This document shows, piece after piece, positions 55,019 through 62,868 of a stretch of 64,000 bases of DNA. The notes below the pieces were generated by a model. That model was not told the DNA's origin. It saw only the letters and a list, made by a program, of their open reading frames with translations, and did no database searches. The stretch covers positions 62,001-126,000 of the forward strand of contig JAJFHZ010000022.1 of assembly GCA_021775355.1 (NCBI GenBank). The letters are read 5' to 3'. Made by a program: the position numbers and the translations under genes. The DNA is from Amylibacter sp. (GTDB lineage: Bacteria; Pseudomonadota; Alphaproteobacteria; Rhodobacterales; Rhodobacteraceae). Numbering within the stretch: position 1 is the first letter of the stretch; each line of letters starts with the position of its first letter.

Positions 55019-55042
55019 ATAATTCGTGTTTGGGGGAATTTT

Positions 55043-55624
55043 ATGAAACTGTTGCGTTATGCCGCGCTTTTTTGCATGGCGATTTTTTTAACAGCCTGTG
55101 GCTATGGTACAAAAGACAAGTACGCGTCTTTGAATCATGTTGAGCAATACTCTTATAGTAGCAAAGAAGCTCCGTCTTTGACATTGATGACAATGATCAG
55201 CAACAGAACGGGTGCTGGCGGACATTCATCTTTGTTGATAAATGGAAGCCAAACCGTAATGTATGATCCAGCTGGCCGTTGGTCACACGCGCAAGTGCCG
55301 GAACGGCATGATTTCCTTTATGGGCTGACCCCACAGGTTATGAAGAAATATAAATCGTTTCATGCGCGCAAAACCCACCATGTGGTATCGCAAAAAGTCT
55401 ATGTGTCCCCTGAAGTCGCGGAACAGGCTATAGCAGCCGCACAACGCCAAGGGCGGGCAAAAGACGCCACTTGTGCGGTCAATACACTTGATATTCTGCA
55501 CCAACTTGTAGGTTTTAATGGTGTGAAGTCCACCTTTTTTCCGGCAAAGTTGATGAAGCGTTTTGGCGAACTTGAAGGTGTTGAAACCACCAAATTCTAC
55601 GAAAATGACGAAGGTCAGAATTAA
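55043..55624 (+). CDS. Lipoprotein, possible permuted papain-like fold
   Basis: 193 residues with a lipoprotein signal ending LTAC-GYG (lipobox). The body has GGHSSLLINGSQTVMYDPAGRW (His near residue 61) and a later ATCAVNTLDIL (Cys near residue 142). The order His then Cys is that of circularly permuted NlpC/P60-like or LRAT-like proteins; without a structure this is only suggestive. It is followed by a strong terminator. No known function. Confidence 0.7.
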   Translation: MKLLRYAALFCMAIFLTACGYGTKDKYASLNHVEQYSYSSKEAPSLTLMTMISNRTGAGGHSSLLINGSQTVMYDPAGRWSHAQVPERHDFLYGLTPQVMKKYKSFHARKTHHVVSQKVYVSPEVAEQAIAAAQRQGRAKDATCAVNTLDILHQLVGFNGVKSTFFPAKLMKRFGELEGVETTKFYENDEGQN

Positions 55625-55651
55625 AGCCAACAAGCCGTTATAGCTAAAAAT

Positions 55652-55684
55652 AAACCCCCGTAAGCTTGTGCTTGCGGGGGTTTT
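55652..55684 (+). terminator. Rho-independent terminator after the lipoprotein gene
   Basis: A 14-bp stem, aaacccccgtaagc/gcttgcgggggttt with one T-G pair, and loop TTGT, followed by TTTT. It is one of the strongest hairpins in the window. Confidence 0.88.
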
Positions 55685-55688
55685 AATT

Positions 55689-55712
55689 GGTCTTGGGGGA
55701 ACCCCCAAGACC
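55689..55712 (-). terminator. Near-perfect palindrome, terminator of rpsU
   Basis: A 24-bp sequence with 11-bp perfect arms (ggtcttggggg/cccccaagacc) and only two bases between them. On the minus strand it follows the rpsU stop by 17 bp. It could terminate rpsU as a hairpin or act as a DNA-level site; it stands 5 bp from the neighbouring plus-strand terminator. Confidence 0.7.
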
Positions 55713-55729
55713 GATATATGTTTGTGGTC

Positions 55730-55936
55730 TTAAATTAGACCTTCACGCTGGGCTTTTTTACGAGCCAGTTTGCGCGCACGACGAATTGATTCGGCCTTTT
55801 CACGGGCACGTTTAACGCTTGGTTTTTCGTAATGTTGCCGAAGCTTCATTTCACGAAAGACACCTTCACGTTGCAATTTCTTCTTGAGGGCACGAAGTGC
55901 CTGATCAACATTGTTGTCGCGTACTGATACCTGCAT
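55730..55936 (-). CDS. rpsU: Small ribosomal subunit protein S21
   Basis: 68 residues: [46 protein letters not shown] split by the usual basic helix, ending in [11 protein letters not shown] highly basic protein of the 30S platform needed for natural initiation. Single gene with its own palindromic terminator. Confidence 0.97.
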   Translation of the reverse strand: MQVSVRDNNVDQALRALKKKLQREGVFREMKLRQHYEKPSVKRAREKAESIRRARKLARKKAQREGLI

Positions 55937-56033
55937 GTGGTTACACCACCTTTCTAGGGTTAGAGTTTGCAGAATTGCAGGAATGCGCCGTATAACAGGG
56001 GCAACCCTATTTGTCTAGTCATCCGAGGATTCC

Positions 56034-56738
56034 ATGACCGAAACGAAGAAAACCGAAAAAGACTATATTTCATTGGCGTTAGAACAGTTGGTAACAGCAG
56101 CTTTGCCACATGTTTCATTTGATGGATGGTCTGCTGTTACACTGGATTCGGCGATTGCGGATGCGAGTGTAGATGTGGGGCTTGCGCAGCAAGCCTGCCC
56201 GCGCGGTGCGGTTGATCTGGCATTGGCATTTCACCGCATGGGGGATGCGAAAATGGAAATGGCTTTGGCCAAGGCCGATTTGTCGAATATACGGTTTCGC
56301 GATCGTATCGCCAAAGCGGTGCAATTGCGCATTCAAGCGGTTGCAGATGAAAAAGAAGCCGTGCTTCGTGGTGTGACGTTCTTTGCCCTGCCGCTTCATG
56401 CAACAGAAGGCGCGCAAGCCCTTTGGGCCACAACCGATAAAATCTGGAATGCGCTGGGTGACACATCTGAAGATGTAAACTGGTACACGAAGCGCGCCAC
56501 ATTATCGGCGGTTTATTCTGCAACATTGTTGTTCTGGCTCGGCGATGACAGCGAAAGATCTGCCGATACATGGGCATTTCTGGATCGGCGCATAGACAAC
56601 GTCATGCAGTTCGAAACTGTAAAAGCCAAGTTAAAAGACAATCCGATTGCCAAGGGGTTTGCAGCGATATTTCCGGACATCCACAAACCTGCAACTCATG
56701 TGCCTGACGATTTGCCGGGCAAAACAAAGGCTTCATAA
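56034..56738 (+). CDS. COQ9-family ubiquinone biosynthesis protein
   Basis: 234 residues of the COQ9 (TetR-like fold) family: ALEQLVTAALPHVSFDGWSAVTL near the N-terminus, ARGAVDLALAFHRMGDAKM-like segment, and the C-terminal domain ALWATTDKIWNALGDTSEDVNWYTKRATLSAVYSATLLFWL. COQ9 binds lipids and helps COQ7 hydroxylation in ubiquinone synthesis. Separate from ubiA at 37092. Confidence 0.9.
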   Translation: MTETKKTEKDYISLALEQLVTAALPHVSFDGWSAVTLDSAIADASVDVGLAQQACPRGAVDLALAFHRMGDAKMEMALAKADLSNIRFRDRIAKAVQLRIQAVADEKEAVLRGVTFFALPLHATEGAQALWATTDKIWNALGDTSEDVNWYTKRATLSAVYSATLLFWLGDDSERSADTWAFLDRRIDNVMQFETVKAKLKDNPIAKGFAAIFPDIHKPATHVPDDLPGKTKAS

Positions 56739-56886
56739 ATTGCGTGAACCTATGCAGTTTATATAAGTTCCAAAAAGCGGACACAGCACAAGGGTAATTA
56801 TATGGCTATTTTCCATGTTACCCATGTTGTGACTTGAGTGAGGCGCGAAATAAAGTTACCCAAAATAAAATCAAAGGGATTAAGAC

Positions 56887-57765
56887 ATGGGCTTAGGCGG
56901 AAAAATAGTCACCTATTACGAAGGTAAATGGCATGAAGGCAACGCACCGATCATAGGCGCGGCCGATCACGCTGCGTGGCTGGGCAGTCAGGTTTTTGAC
57001 GGTGCGCGCCAATTTGAAGGTGTGCGCCCCGATCTTGTTCTGAACTGTCAGCGGATCATTAATTCTGCCGAAGTGATGGGCATGATTTCACCCGTCGATG
57101 CCGACACGGTCTTTGGTTTGTGCGAAGAGGGTTGCAAAATGTTTACCCCTGATGCCGAATTATATATACGTCCGATGATGTGGTCAAAAGAAGGTACGCC
57201 CGGCATCATTGACGTTGACGCTGAAAGCACAGGCTTCTCGATCTGCATCGAAGAATTGCCCATGCCGAAAATCGGCACATTTTCCCTGACCACTTCTCCG
57301 TTCTGTCGCCCACGGCAAGACATGGCGATGACAACGGCAAAAGCGGGATCACTTTATGCCAATAACGGGCGCATCATGGCCGATGCCCGCAAGCGTGGGT
57401 TCAACAATGCGCTGTCTTTGGATATTGACGGAAATGTCGCCGAAACCGCTTCAACCAATGTGTTTACGGTGCGCGACGGTGAAGTTTTTACCCCCGTTCC
57501 CAACGGCACATTCCTAAACGGTCTGAATCGCCAACGGGTGATCAAACTGCTGTTGGCAGAAGGTGTAAAAGTCACCGAAACAACAATGACACTGGATGAT
57601 TTCGACAAGGCGGATGAGATTTTCTGCACAGGCAATATCGCCAAGGTCATGCCCGTGGCAAAATATCAGGATCGCATCATGCCAGATTGTCCAGTCACAA
57701 TGCGGGCGCGTGAAATTTACTGGGATTATTCCCATTCGCGGTATCGCCAGCAGGATGTCGCATAA
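56887..57765 (+). CDS. ilvE: Branched-chain amino acid aminotransferase (class IV)
   Basis: 292 residues. PLP-dependent fold type IV: AAWLGSQVFDGARQFEGV at the start, AKAGSLYANNGRIMADARKRGFNNALSLD with the PLP Lys, GNVAETASTNVF and NRQRVIKLL. It transfers the amino group between glutamate and branched-chain keto acids, or related substrates such as D-amino acids. Its stop overlaps the start of the next gene by one base. Confidence 0.9.
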   Translation: MGLGGKIVTYYEGKWHEGNAPIIGAADHAAWLGSQVFDGARQFEGVRPDLVLNCQRIINSAEVMGMISPVDADTVFGLCEEGCKMFTPDAELYIRPMMWSKEGTPGIIDVDAESTGFSICIEELPMPKIGTFSLTTSPFCRPRQDMAMTTAKAGSLYANNGRIMADARKRGFNNALSLDIDGNVAETASTNVFTVRDGEVFTPVPNGTFLNGLNRQRVIKLLLAEGVKVTETTMTLDDFDKADEIFCTGNIAKVMPVAKYQDRIMPDCPVTMRAREIYWDYSHSRYRQQDVA

Positions 57766-58751
57766 TGATGCGCGTTGTTGAAATTTCAAAACATGGCGCG
57801 CCCGAAGTTTTAACAATGGGTGAACGGAACAAGTCGTTACCAACTTACGGTCAAGTCTTGATCGAAAACCATTACGCAGGCGTTAATCGTCCCGATTGTC
57901 TGCAACGTGCAGGGCTTTATAATCCACCCAAAGGGGCGTCTGATCTGTTGGGATTGGAAAGTGCAGGCGTAATAGTCGCTGTGGGGGCAGGTGTCACGAA
58001 TTGGGCTGTGGGCGATGCAGTCTGCGCCCTGTTGCCTGGTGGCGGCTATGCGGACTATTCACTGACCCATGCAGACCACGTTTTGCCAGTGCCAAAGGGT
58101 ATGAATATGGCCGCTGCCGCTGCATTGCCGGAAACGTTTTTTACGGTCTGGTTCAACCTGTTTATGAAGGCGAAATTACAAGCGGGTGAATCCCTGTTGA
58201 TCCACGGTGGCACCAGTGGGATCGGCACAACCGCGATTATGTTGGCTAAGTTATATGGCGCACGCGTGATTGTCACCGCAGGGTCGGCGGATAAATGTGC
58301 CAAGTGTCTGGAAATAGGTGCAGATGTAGCAGTGAACTACCGCGAAGAGGATTTCGTCAAAGCTGCTTTAGATGCAACAGACGGGCGTGGCGTTGACGTG
58401 GTTCTGGATATGGTCGGTGGTGACTATACCCCGCGTAATATCAAGGTCTTGGGGCGTGGTGGCCGACTGGTTAATATCGCGTTTTTGCATGGCCCCAAAG
58501 TATCGGTTGATCTGGTACAAGTCATGGCCAAAGAACTGACCCTGACAGGTTCATTCCTGCGCCCACAAAACACGCTGCAAAAGGCACGGATTACAGATGA
58601 TCTGCGCACCAAAGTCTGGCCCCTTATTGAAGCAGGCCGCCTGACCCCCGTGATGGATCAAGTGTTTGATCTATCGGATGCAAGTGCCGCGCATGCACGT
58701 ATGGAAGCGGGTGCGCACATCGGAAAAATAGTGCTGTGTGCGCAAGGTTAA
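57765..58751 (+). CDS. NAD(P)H:quinone oxidoreductase, zinc-independent
   Basis: 328 residues of the medium-chain dehydrogenase family without zinc residues: NHYAGVNRPDCLQRAGLY, LGLESAGVIVAVGAGV, the Rossmann motif GGTSGIGTTAIMLAKLYGARV and a C-terminal AHARMEAGAHIGKIVL. It overlaps the aminotransferase stop (TAATG). Its stop interlocks with that of the convergent RNase T2 gene. Reduces quinones in the cytosol. Confidence 0.92.
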   Translation: MMRVVEISKHGAPEVLTMGERNKSLPTYGQVLIENHYAGVNRPDCLQRAGLYNPPKGASDLLGLESAGVIVAVGAGVTNWAVGDAVCALLPGGGYADYSLTHADHVLPVPKGMNMAAAAALPETFFTVWFNLFMKAKLQAGESLLIHGGTSGIGTTAIMLAKLYGARVIVTAGSADKCAKCLEIGADVAVNYREEDFVKAALDATDGRGVDVVLDMVGGDYTPRNIKVLGRGGRLVNIAFLHGPKVSVDLVQVMAKELTLTGSFLRPQNTLQKARITDDLRTKVWPLIEAGRLTPVMDQVFDLSDASAAHARMEAGAHIGKIVLCAQG

Positions 58752-59383
58752 CGCATCTTCCCCATCTCCGCATCCCTTAGCGCACAATCCCGCGATACGT
58801 CATATCCGCATTTCATCAATTCCATATCCTTGGTCAGACAAATCCGCACTTCCTGGATTTTACGGGCCTGACAGGTGATGGTGATATGGGTTTGCAATAA
58901 TGTTGGATTTGTCTCCATAAACGCGGCTTCCACTACGGAGGCGGGCAGGGTGATATCCGTTTTCAATTTGCGAAAAATCGCGGGGCGGTTCACGGTTGCA
59001 TAGGCTTTACGGGCAAGTGCGTAATAGTCGGCGGCACTTAGCCCCGAACAGCGCCCGTGTTTTTCCCATTGATACCACGCTAAGCCGCTTGTCCCCATAA
59101 TGTCGGCCATATCATTCGTCATAGTGTGTGACGGATTACGCTGCAATGTGCGGCAATAACTGGGGTAACCGCCTTGCGTATATTGCGGCCATAACCCGTG
59201 CAATGTGAAACCATTGCCTTTGCCTGTTGCGCATTGCGGTGATTGGCGTACGTCACCTGTCAAATCACACCAAGTGGGTGTCCATGATAACGACATGACA
59301 TAATAGTCAAAATCACCCGCGCGCTCCCCATCTGCATGCGCTGGCAACGCGAAGAACCAAAGGGTCATAATCCAGCGTAACAT
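58748..59383 (-). CDS. Ribonuclease T2 (exported)
   Basis: 211 residues with a signal peptide (cleavage near AHA-DG). The two catalytic segments are FTLHGLWPQ (CAS1) and WYQWEKHGRCSG (CAS2), with six or more Cys for disulfides. A periplasmic or secreted RNase that cleaves single-stranded RNA. It is convergent with the quinone oxidoreductase. Confidence 0.93.
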   Translation of the reverse strand: MLRWIMTLWFFALPAHADGERAGDFDYYVMSLSWTPTWCDLTGDVRQSPQCATGKGNGFTLHGLWPQYTQGGYPSYCRTLQRNPSHTMTNDMADIMGTSGLAWYQWEKHGRCSGLSAADYYALARKAYATVNRPAIFRKLKTDITLPASVVEAAFMETNPTLLQTHITITCQARKIQEVRICLTKDMELMKCGYDVSRDCALRDAEMGKMR

Positions 59384-59516
59384 TTAAGACTTTTCCTTTT
59401 GATGATTCCCCTCTATATAGGCATTGAATTCCCCTCTTGAAACGGAAAATTCACTGGCCAAAGCGGCTGGTACCCGATTCTCGGCATGGGACAGATGTAT
59501 GAAAAAGGAATGCAAA

Positions 59517-60251
59517 ATGGCACTACCGATTATGGCAAAAGCGACCGCTGTTTGGCTGGTCGATAACACAACTTTAAGCTTCAAACAGATCTCGGATTTC
59601 TGCGGATTGCATGAGTTGGAGGTGAACGGCATTGCCGATGGTGAAGTGGCGCAAGGTATCAAGGGTTTTGATCCGATTGCCAATCATCAGCTGACCCGTG
59701 AAGAGATCAAAAAAGGTGAAGACAGCCCGATCCACAAGCTGGAACTGATGTATTATGCCGCAGCTGAAGGCGAACAAAAACGCCGAGGCCCGCGTTATAC
59801 ACCGTTGTCAAAACGCCAAGATCGCCCTGCTGCTATTTTATGGCTGGTGAAATTTCACCCTGAATTATCTGATGGGCAAATCTCGAAACTGGTTGGCACC
59901 ACAAAGCCTACAATAATGGCGATGCGTGAGCGCACCCACTGGAATATCGCGAATATCCAACCGATTGACCCTGTTGCGTTGGGATTGTGTAAACAACTGG
60001 AGCTGGATGCAGTCGTACAAAAAGCCGCCAAGAAAAAAGCCAAAGAAGGCGGCGTGATGTCCGAAGAAGAGCGCATGAAGCTGATCTCGACAGAACAGTC
60101 TTTGCATATGTCTGATGAGCCATCAGTGCCAGGTGCCCTAAGTGCATTTGAAAACTTCACGTTGAAGGATGATGCCGACAAGAAAGAAGAACCGGCACTT
60201 GATGCGGACAGTCTGTTCAATCTACCAAAAGACGGCAGTGATAAAAAATAA
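59517..60251 (+). CDS. trcR: TrcR, DUF1013 cell-cycle transcriptional regulator
   Basis: 244 residues from the ATG at 59517 (MALPIMAKATAVWLVDNTTL); the longer frame from 59424 has no conserved extension. It has the DUF1013 core (LSFKQISDFCGLHELEVNGIADGE, RPAAILWLVKFHPELSDGQISKLVGTTKPTIMAMRERTHWN) with helix-turn-helix features, and an acidic tail. In Caulobacter TrcR promotes transcription of cell-cycle genes. A terminator follows. Confidence 0.93.
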   Translation: MALPIMAKATAVWLVDNTTLSFKQISDFCGLHELEVNGIADGEVAQGIKGFDPIANHQLTREEIKKGEDSPIHKLELMYYAAAEGEQKRRGPRYTPLSKRQDRPAAILWLVKFHPELSDGQISKLVGTTKPTIMAMRERTHWNIANIQPIDPVALGLCKQLELDAVVQKAAKKKAKEGGVMSEEERMKLISTEQSLHMSDEPSVPGALSAFENFTLKDDADKKEEPALDADSLFNLPKDGSDKK

Positions 60252-60277
60252 TCAGTAATTTGTTGTTAAATAGATAT

Positions 60278-60306
60278 AACCCCTGCCGATTGGCGGGGGT
60301 TTTTTA
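60278..60306 (+). terminator. Terminator between trcR and the SDR gene
   Basis: A 10-bp stem aacccctgcc/ggcgggggtt (one T-G pair) with GATT loop is followed by TTTTTT. It also overlaps the 3' end of the SDR gene, so it serves both strands poorly for the minus one. Confidence 0.83.
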
Positions 60307-61110
60307 ATAAGCCACTGTTTCAAGCGGATCGATGAGCGTGCGTCCGCCATCCACATTCAAAACCTGTCCGGTGACAAAGCTAGAGCTGTCTGCCGCCAGA
60401 AATTGTGCGACTTCGGCGACTTCTTGCGATTCAGCAATACGGCCAAGAGGTGTAATGTTAATCATCCGGTCGCGCAGGTCTATGTCAGTGCTGAAAACCT
60501 GTTGCAGGTTGGCCGACATAACAGAGCCAAGAGCAATGGCGTTAACCCGGATACGGTCTTTTGCAAGGCTGACAGCCAATGATCGTGTCATTTGGTTCAA
60601 AGCTGCACAGCTGACTGAATAGGCAAGTAGATCGGGTTGGGTGCGATCAGATGCAATTGAGCTAAGATTGACGATTGTGCCGATGGTTTTGGAGTCAGTA
60701 TCTGCGTCTGCTTTGGCTTGTTTTAACATCAGTTTGGCAACCGATCTTGTTAGACGCAGATTGGCCAACACATTTTGCTGAAACAGAACGCCAACACTGT
60801 CTTCTTTAATGTCCAAAGGGTTGGTCGGTATTATCTGACGACTGGCATTTACCAGAATATCAACACGGTCAAATGCATCTATTGTTGCAGATTGAAGATT
60901 TGCGATGGTTAGTCTTTGGCTCAGGTCTCCACCAAAGCATTGGGCTTGCTCTGACCCTATCGCATCACTTTCCTCGCATAGTTTATCTTCATCAATATCG
61001 GCCAGCATAACATTCGCGCCCTGGTCAATGAAATGCCTGGCGATAGCCAGGCCAATGCCGTTGGCGGCACCCGTTACAATAGCGGTTTTACCTTTGATTG
61101 AAAAAGACAT
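60304..61110 (-). CDS. Short-chain dehydrogenase/reductase lacking the catalytic Lys
   Basis: 268 residues. The cofactor motif TGAANGIG is present, the NADP/NAD-distinguishing acidic residue follows (ADIDEDK), and Ser150 or Ser151 and Tyr164 fall in the active site. The catalytic YxxxK, however, reads YSVSC (Tyr164, Cys168), so the Lys is Cys. Other SDR features such as NAIALG and ITGQxLxxDGG (FVTGQVLNVDGGR) are intact. Substrate unknown; activity may be lost or altered. Single gene. Confidence 0.9.
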   Translation of the reverse strand: MSFSIKGKTAIVTGAANGIGLAIARHFIDQGANVMLADIDEDKLCEESDAIGSEQAQCFGGDLSQRLTIANLQSATIDAFDRVDILVNASRQIIPTNPLDIKEDSVGVLFQQNVLANLRLTRSVAKLMLKQAKADADTDSKTIGTIVNLSSIASDRTQPDLLAYSVSCAALNQMTRSLAVSLAKDRIRVNAIALGSVMSANLQQVFSTDIDLRDRMINITPLGRIAESQEVAEVAQFLAADSSSFVTGQVLNVDGGRTLIDPLETVAY

Positions 61111-61189
61111 GGGGTATCGTACTCCGTCCGGTGATTCTGTTTATGTAAGTTAGGGGAAACGATGCGCCTGTGCCAGTTTGCACTTTCGT

Positions 61190-62191
61190 TTACTTAGGGC
61201 GGCGGGCATGAATAATCTTAAACTGTGTTGATTGTGCGCTATAGGACCACGTATTGAAATGCGCATCAAGACTGGCCTCATATGGCAGTTGTTTGTTTGC
61301 AACCATCCATAGCCGTCCTTTGGGATTCAGTAACTTTGCGGCTTTTGCGATAAAATCACACCCTATAGATGGATCGGCTTTGCGCGATACATGAAATGGC
61401 GCGTTCATTATGATGAAATCATAAGTCGCAGTTGCCGGCATCGTCTGAATATCCTGCCAATGATATTGCGCTCTTGCATCAGTGATATTTTTTTGTGCAC
61501 AATTCAGGCTGATTTGTTCGGCTTCAAACAAATTAATCTCGGTGATGTCTGGGTATGTTTGTAAAGCGTGGTGGCTAAGATAACCCCAACCAGCCCCTAA
61601 ATCAGCACCTTTGCCTTTTAGCGGGACAGTAATGTTATCGCACAGCATTGCACTTGCCGGATCAATAGCGTCAGCGCTGAAAATACCGGGAACCGTCCAA
61701 AACCCGTCTTTGTTCTTTGTGCAGTCCGCCAAGCTAAGCCAATCCTGAAACGGATTATTATCCTGGTTTTTAACCAGCCAAATTGTTTTCCCATGTGCCT
61801 TGGCAAAACTACCGTCTATGGCAGTCAGTTTTTTAACCGCCTTTAGAATACTGTCGATACCGTCTGTTTTTGCGCCATCAATATATAACGTGGCTTCGTT
61901 CTGTAATGCTGCATATGCCTTGGCAATATTTGCAAGGTTTTCAGGTTTTGAACGGGTCAATTCGACAATTGCCGATGTTGCGTTTTCAGGTAAATTTTCA
62001 AATGCTGACAAGCCCGCGCGTTGCAATTCATCAAAACTGGGTTTGAAACTTTGGATGCAATGAAACAGCTTTGGGTCAAGCGTATGGTATAGTGGATTGT
62101 CAGTTGCACGGATGATCAGGATTGGCCCGCTGGTGGGCAGAGCATTTGTAACTGTATCAAACAGTTTTGAAAGGCGTGAGTTTTGGGGCAT
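61190..62191 (-). CDS. RsmC-like class I methyltransferase
   Basis: 333 residues. An N-terminal divergent methyltransferase-like domain is followed by a SAM domain with GKGADLGAGWGYLSHHAL and the NPPF-like catalytic motif NAPFHVSR (NAPFH) used for N2-guanine methylation, and a GRLWMVANKQLPYEASLD C-terminus. In the RsmC/RlmG group, which methylate G1207 of 16S or G1835 of 23S rRNA; the precise target cannot be told. Confidence 0.88.
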   Translation of the reverse strand: MPQNSRLSKLFDTVTNALPTSGPILIIRATDNPLYHTLDPKLFHCIQSFKPSFDELQRAGLSAFENLPENATSAIVELTRSKPENLANIAKAYAALQNEATLYIDGAKTDGIDSILKAVKKLTAIDGSFAKAHGKTIWLVKNQDNNPFQDWLSLADCTKNKDGFWTVPGIFSADAIDPASAMLCDNITVPLKGKGADLGAGWGYLSHHALQTYPDITEINLFEAEQISLNCAQKNITDARAQYHWQDIQTMPATATYDFIIMNAPFHVSRKADPSIGCDFIAKAAKLLNPKGRLWMVANKQLPYEASLDAHFNTWSYSAQSTQFKIIHARRPK

Positions 62192-62210
62192 ATTCGGGTC
62201 AGGCTGAAGC

Positions 62211-62546
62211 CTATTCCTTTTCCATAGTGCACTGAAGCGGGTGTTCGTTTTTGCGGGCGAGATTCATCACTTGGGTGACTTTGGTTTCTGCGATGTCGTG
62301 TGAAAAAACACCAACCACAGCTGCCCCTTTTTTATGCACCGTCATCATAATCTCGATCGAGGTTTGATGATCAATAGCAAAATAAATCTCCAAAAAATGG
62401 ACTACGAACTCCATCGGCGTGTAGTCGTCATTCAATAAAAGCACTTTATACAGAGGCGGTTTAGCGGTTTTTGTCTTTGTCTTCGTGACAACACCGGTTT
62501 CGCTATCTGGCGTATCTTCATTTGATGATGTGATCTTGGTTTTCAT
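62211..62546 (-). CDS. clpS: ATP-dependent Clp protease adaptor ClpS
   Basis: 111 residues from the ATG at 62546 (MKTKITSS); a longer frame to 62612 has no family similarity. The core [25 protein letters not shown] and [19 protein letters not shown] matches the ClpS adaptor that delivers N-end-rule substrates to ClpAP. The N-terminal tail of about 35 residues is flexible. Single gene. Confidence 0.95.
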   Translation of the reverse strand: MKTKITSSNEDTPDSETGVVTKTKTKTAKPPLYKVLLLNDDYTPMEFVVHFLEIYFAIDHQTSIEIMMTVHKKGAAVVGVFSHDIAETKVTQVMNLARKNEHPLQCTMEKE

Positions 62547-62868
62547 AGGCTCAAATATTCTATGCAGGTTGCCAGCAATTATATATCCTGAATTGGAAAG
62601 AAAAAAGCTCATTTAAAGGAAAATTAGGCTTTTAAAGGAAAATCAGGCTTTTTTAAGGCGGAACTTCTAGTAGTTGAATTTTAGGAAACCACAAAATGTA
62701 GTGTTTACTGGATAATTATGAAGAACACGCGGCGAAATTGTTACTGGAACAATAATAATTAAGGTTCTGATAAATAAATATTTTCTGTACTTGGGCGCTA
62801 TGTTATGCTTTTAGTGTGGGAACCGCGAAAAGCGGACGAGGCAGTAACAGAAGATATCGGAGCAACCG
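62547..62868. other. AT-rich intergenic region with a 19-bp tandem repeat
   Basis: 322 bp between divergent clpS and the carboxypeptidase gene. A tandem 19-bp repeat (18 of 19 identical; tttaaaggaaaatTaggct then ...tCaggct) lies at 62612-62630 and 62631-62649, about 70 bp upstream of the clpS start. A frame at 62805-63017 overlaps the real carboxypeptidase start and is not a gene. No convincing promoter was found. Confidence 0.55.
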
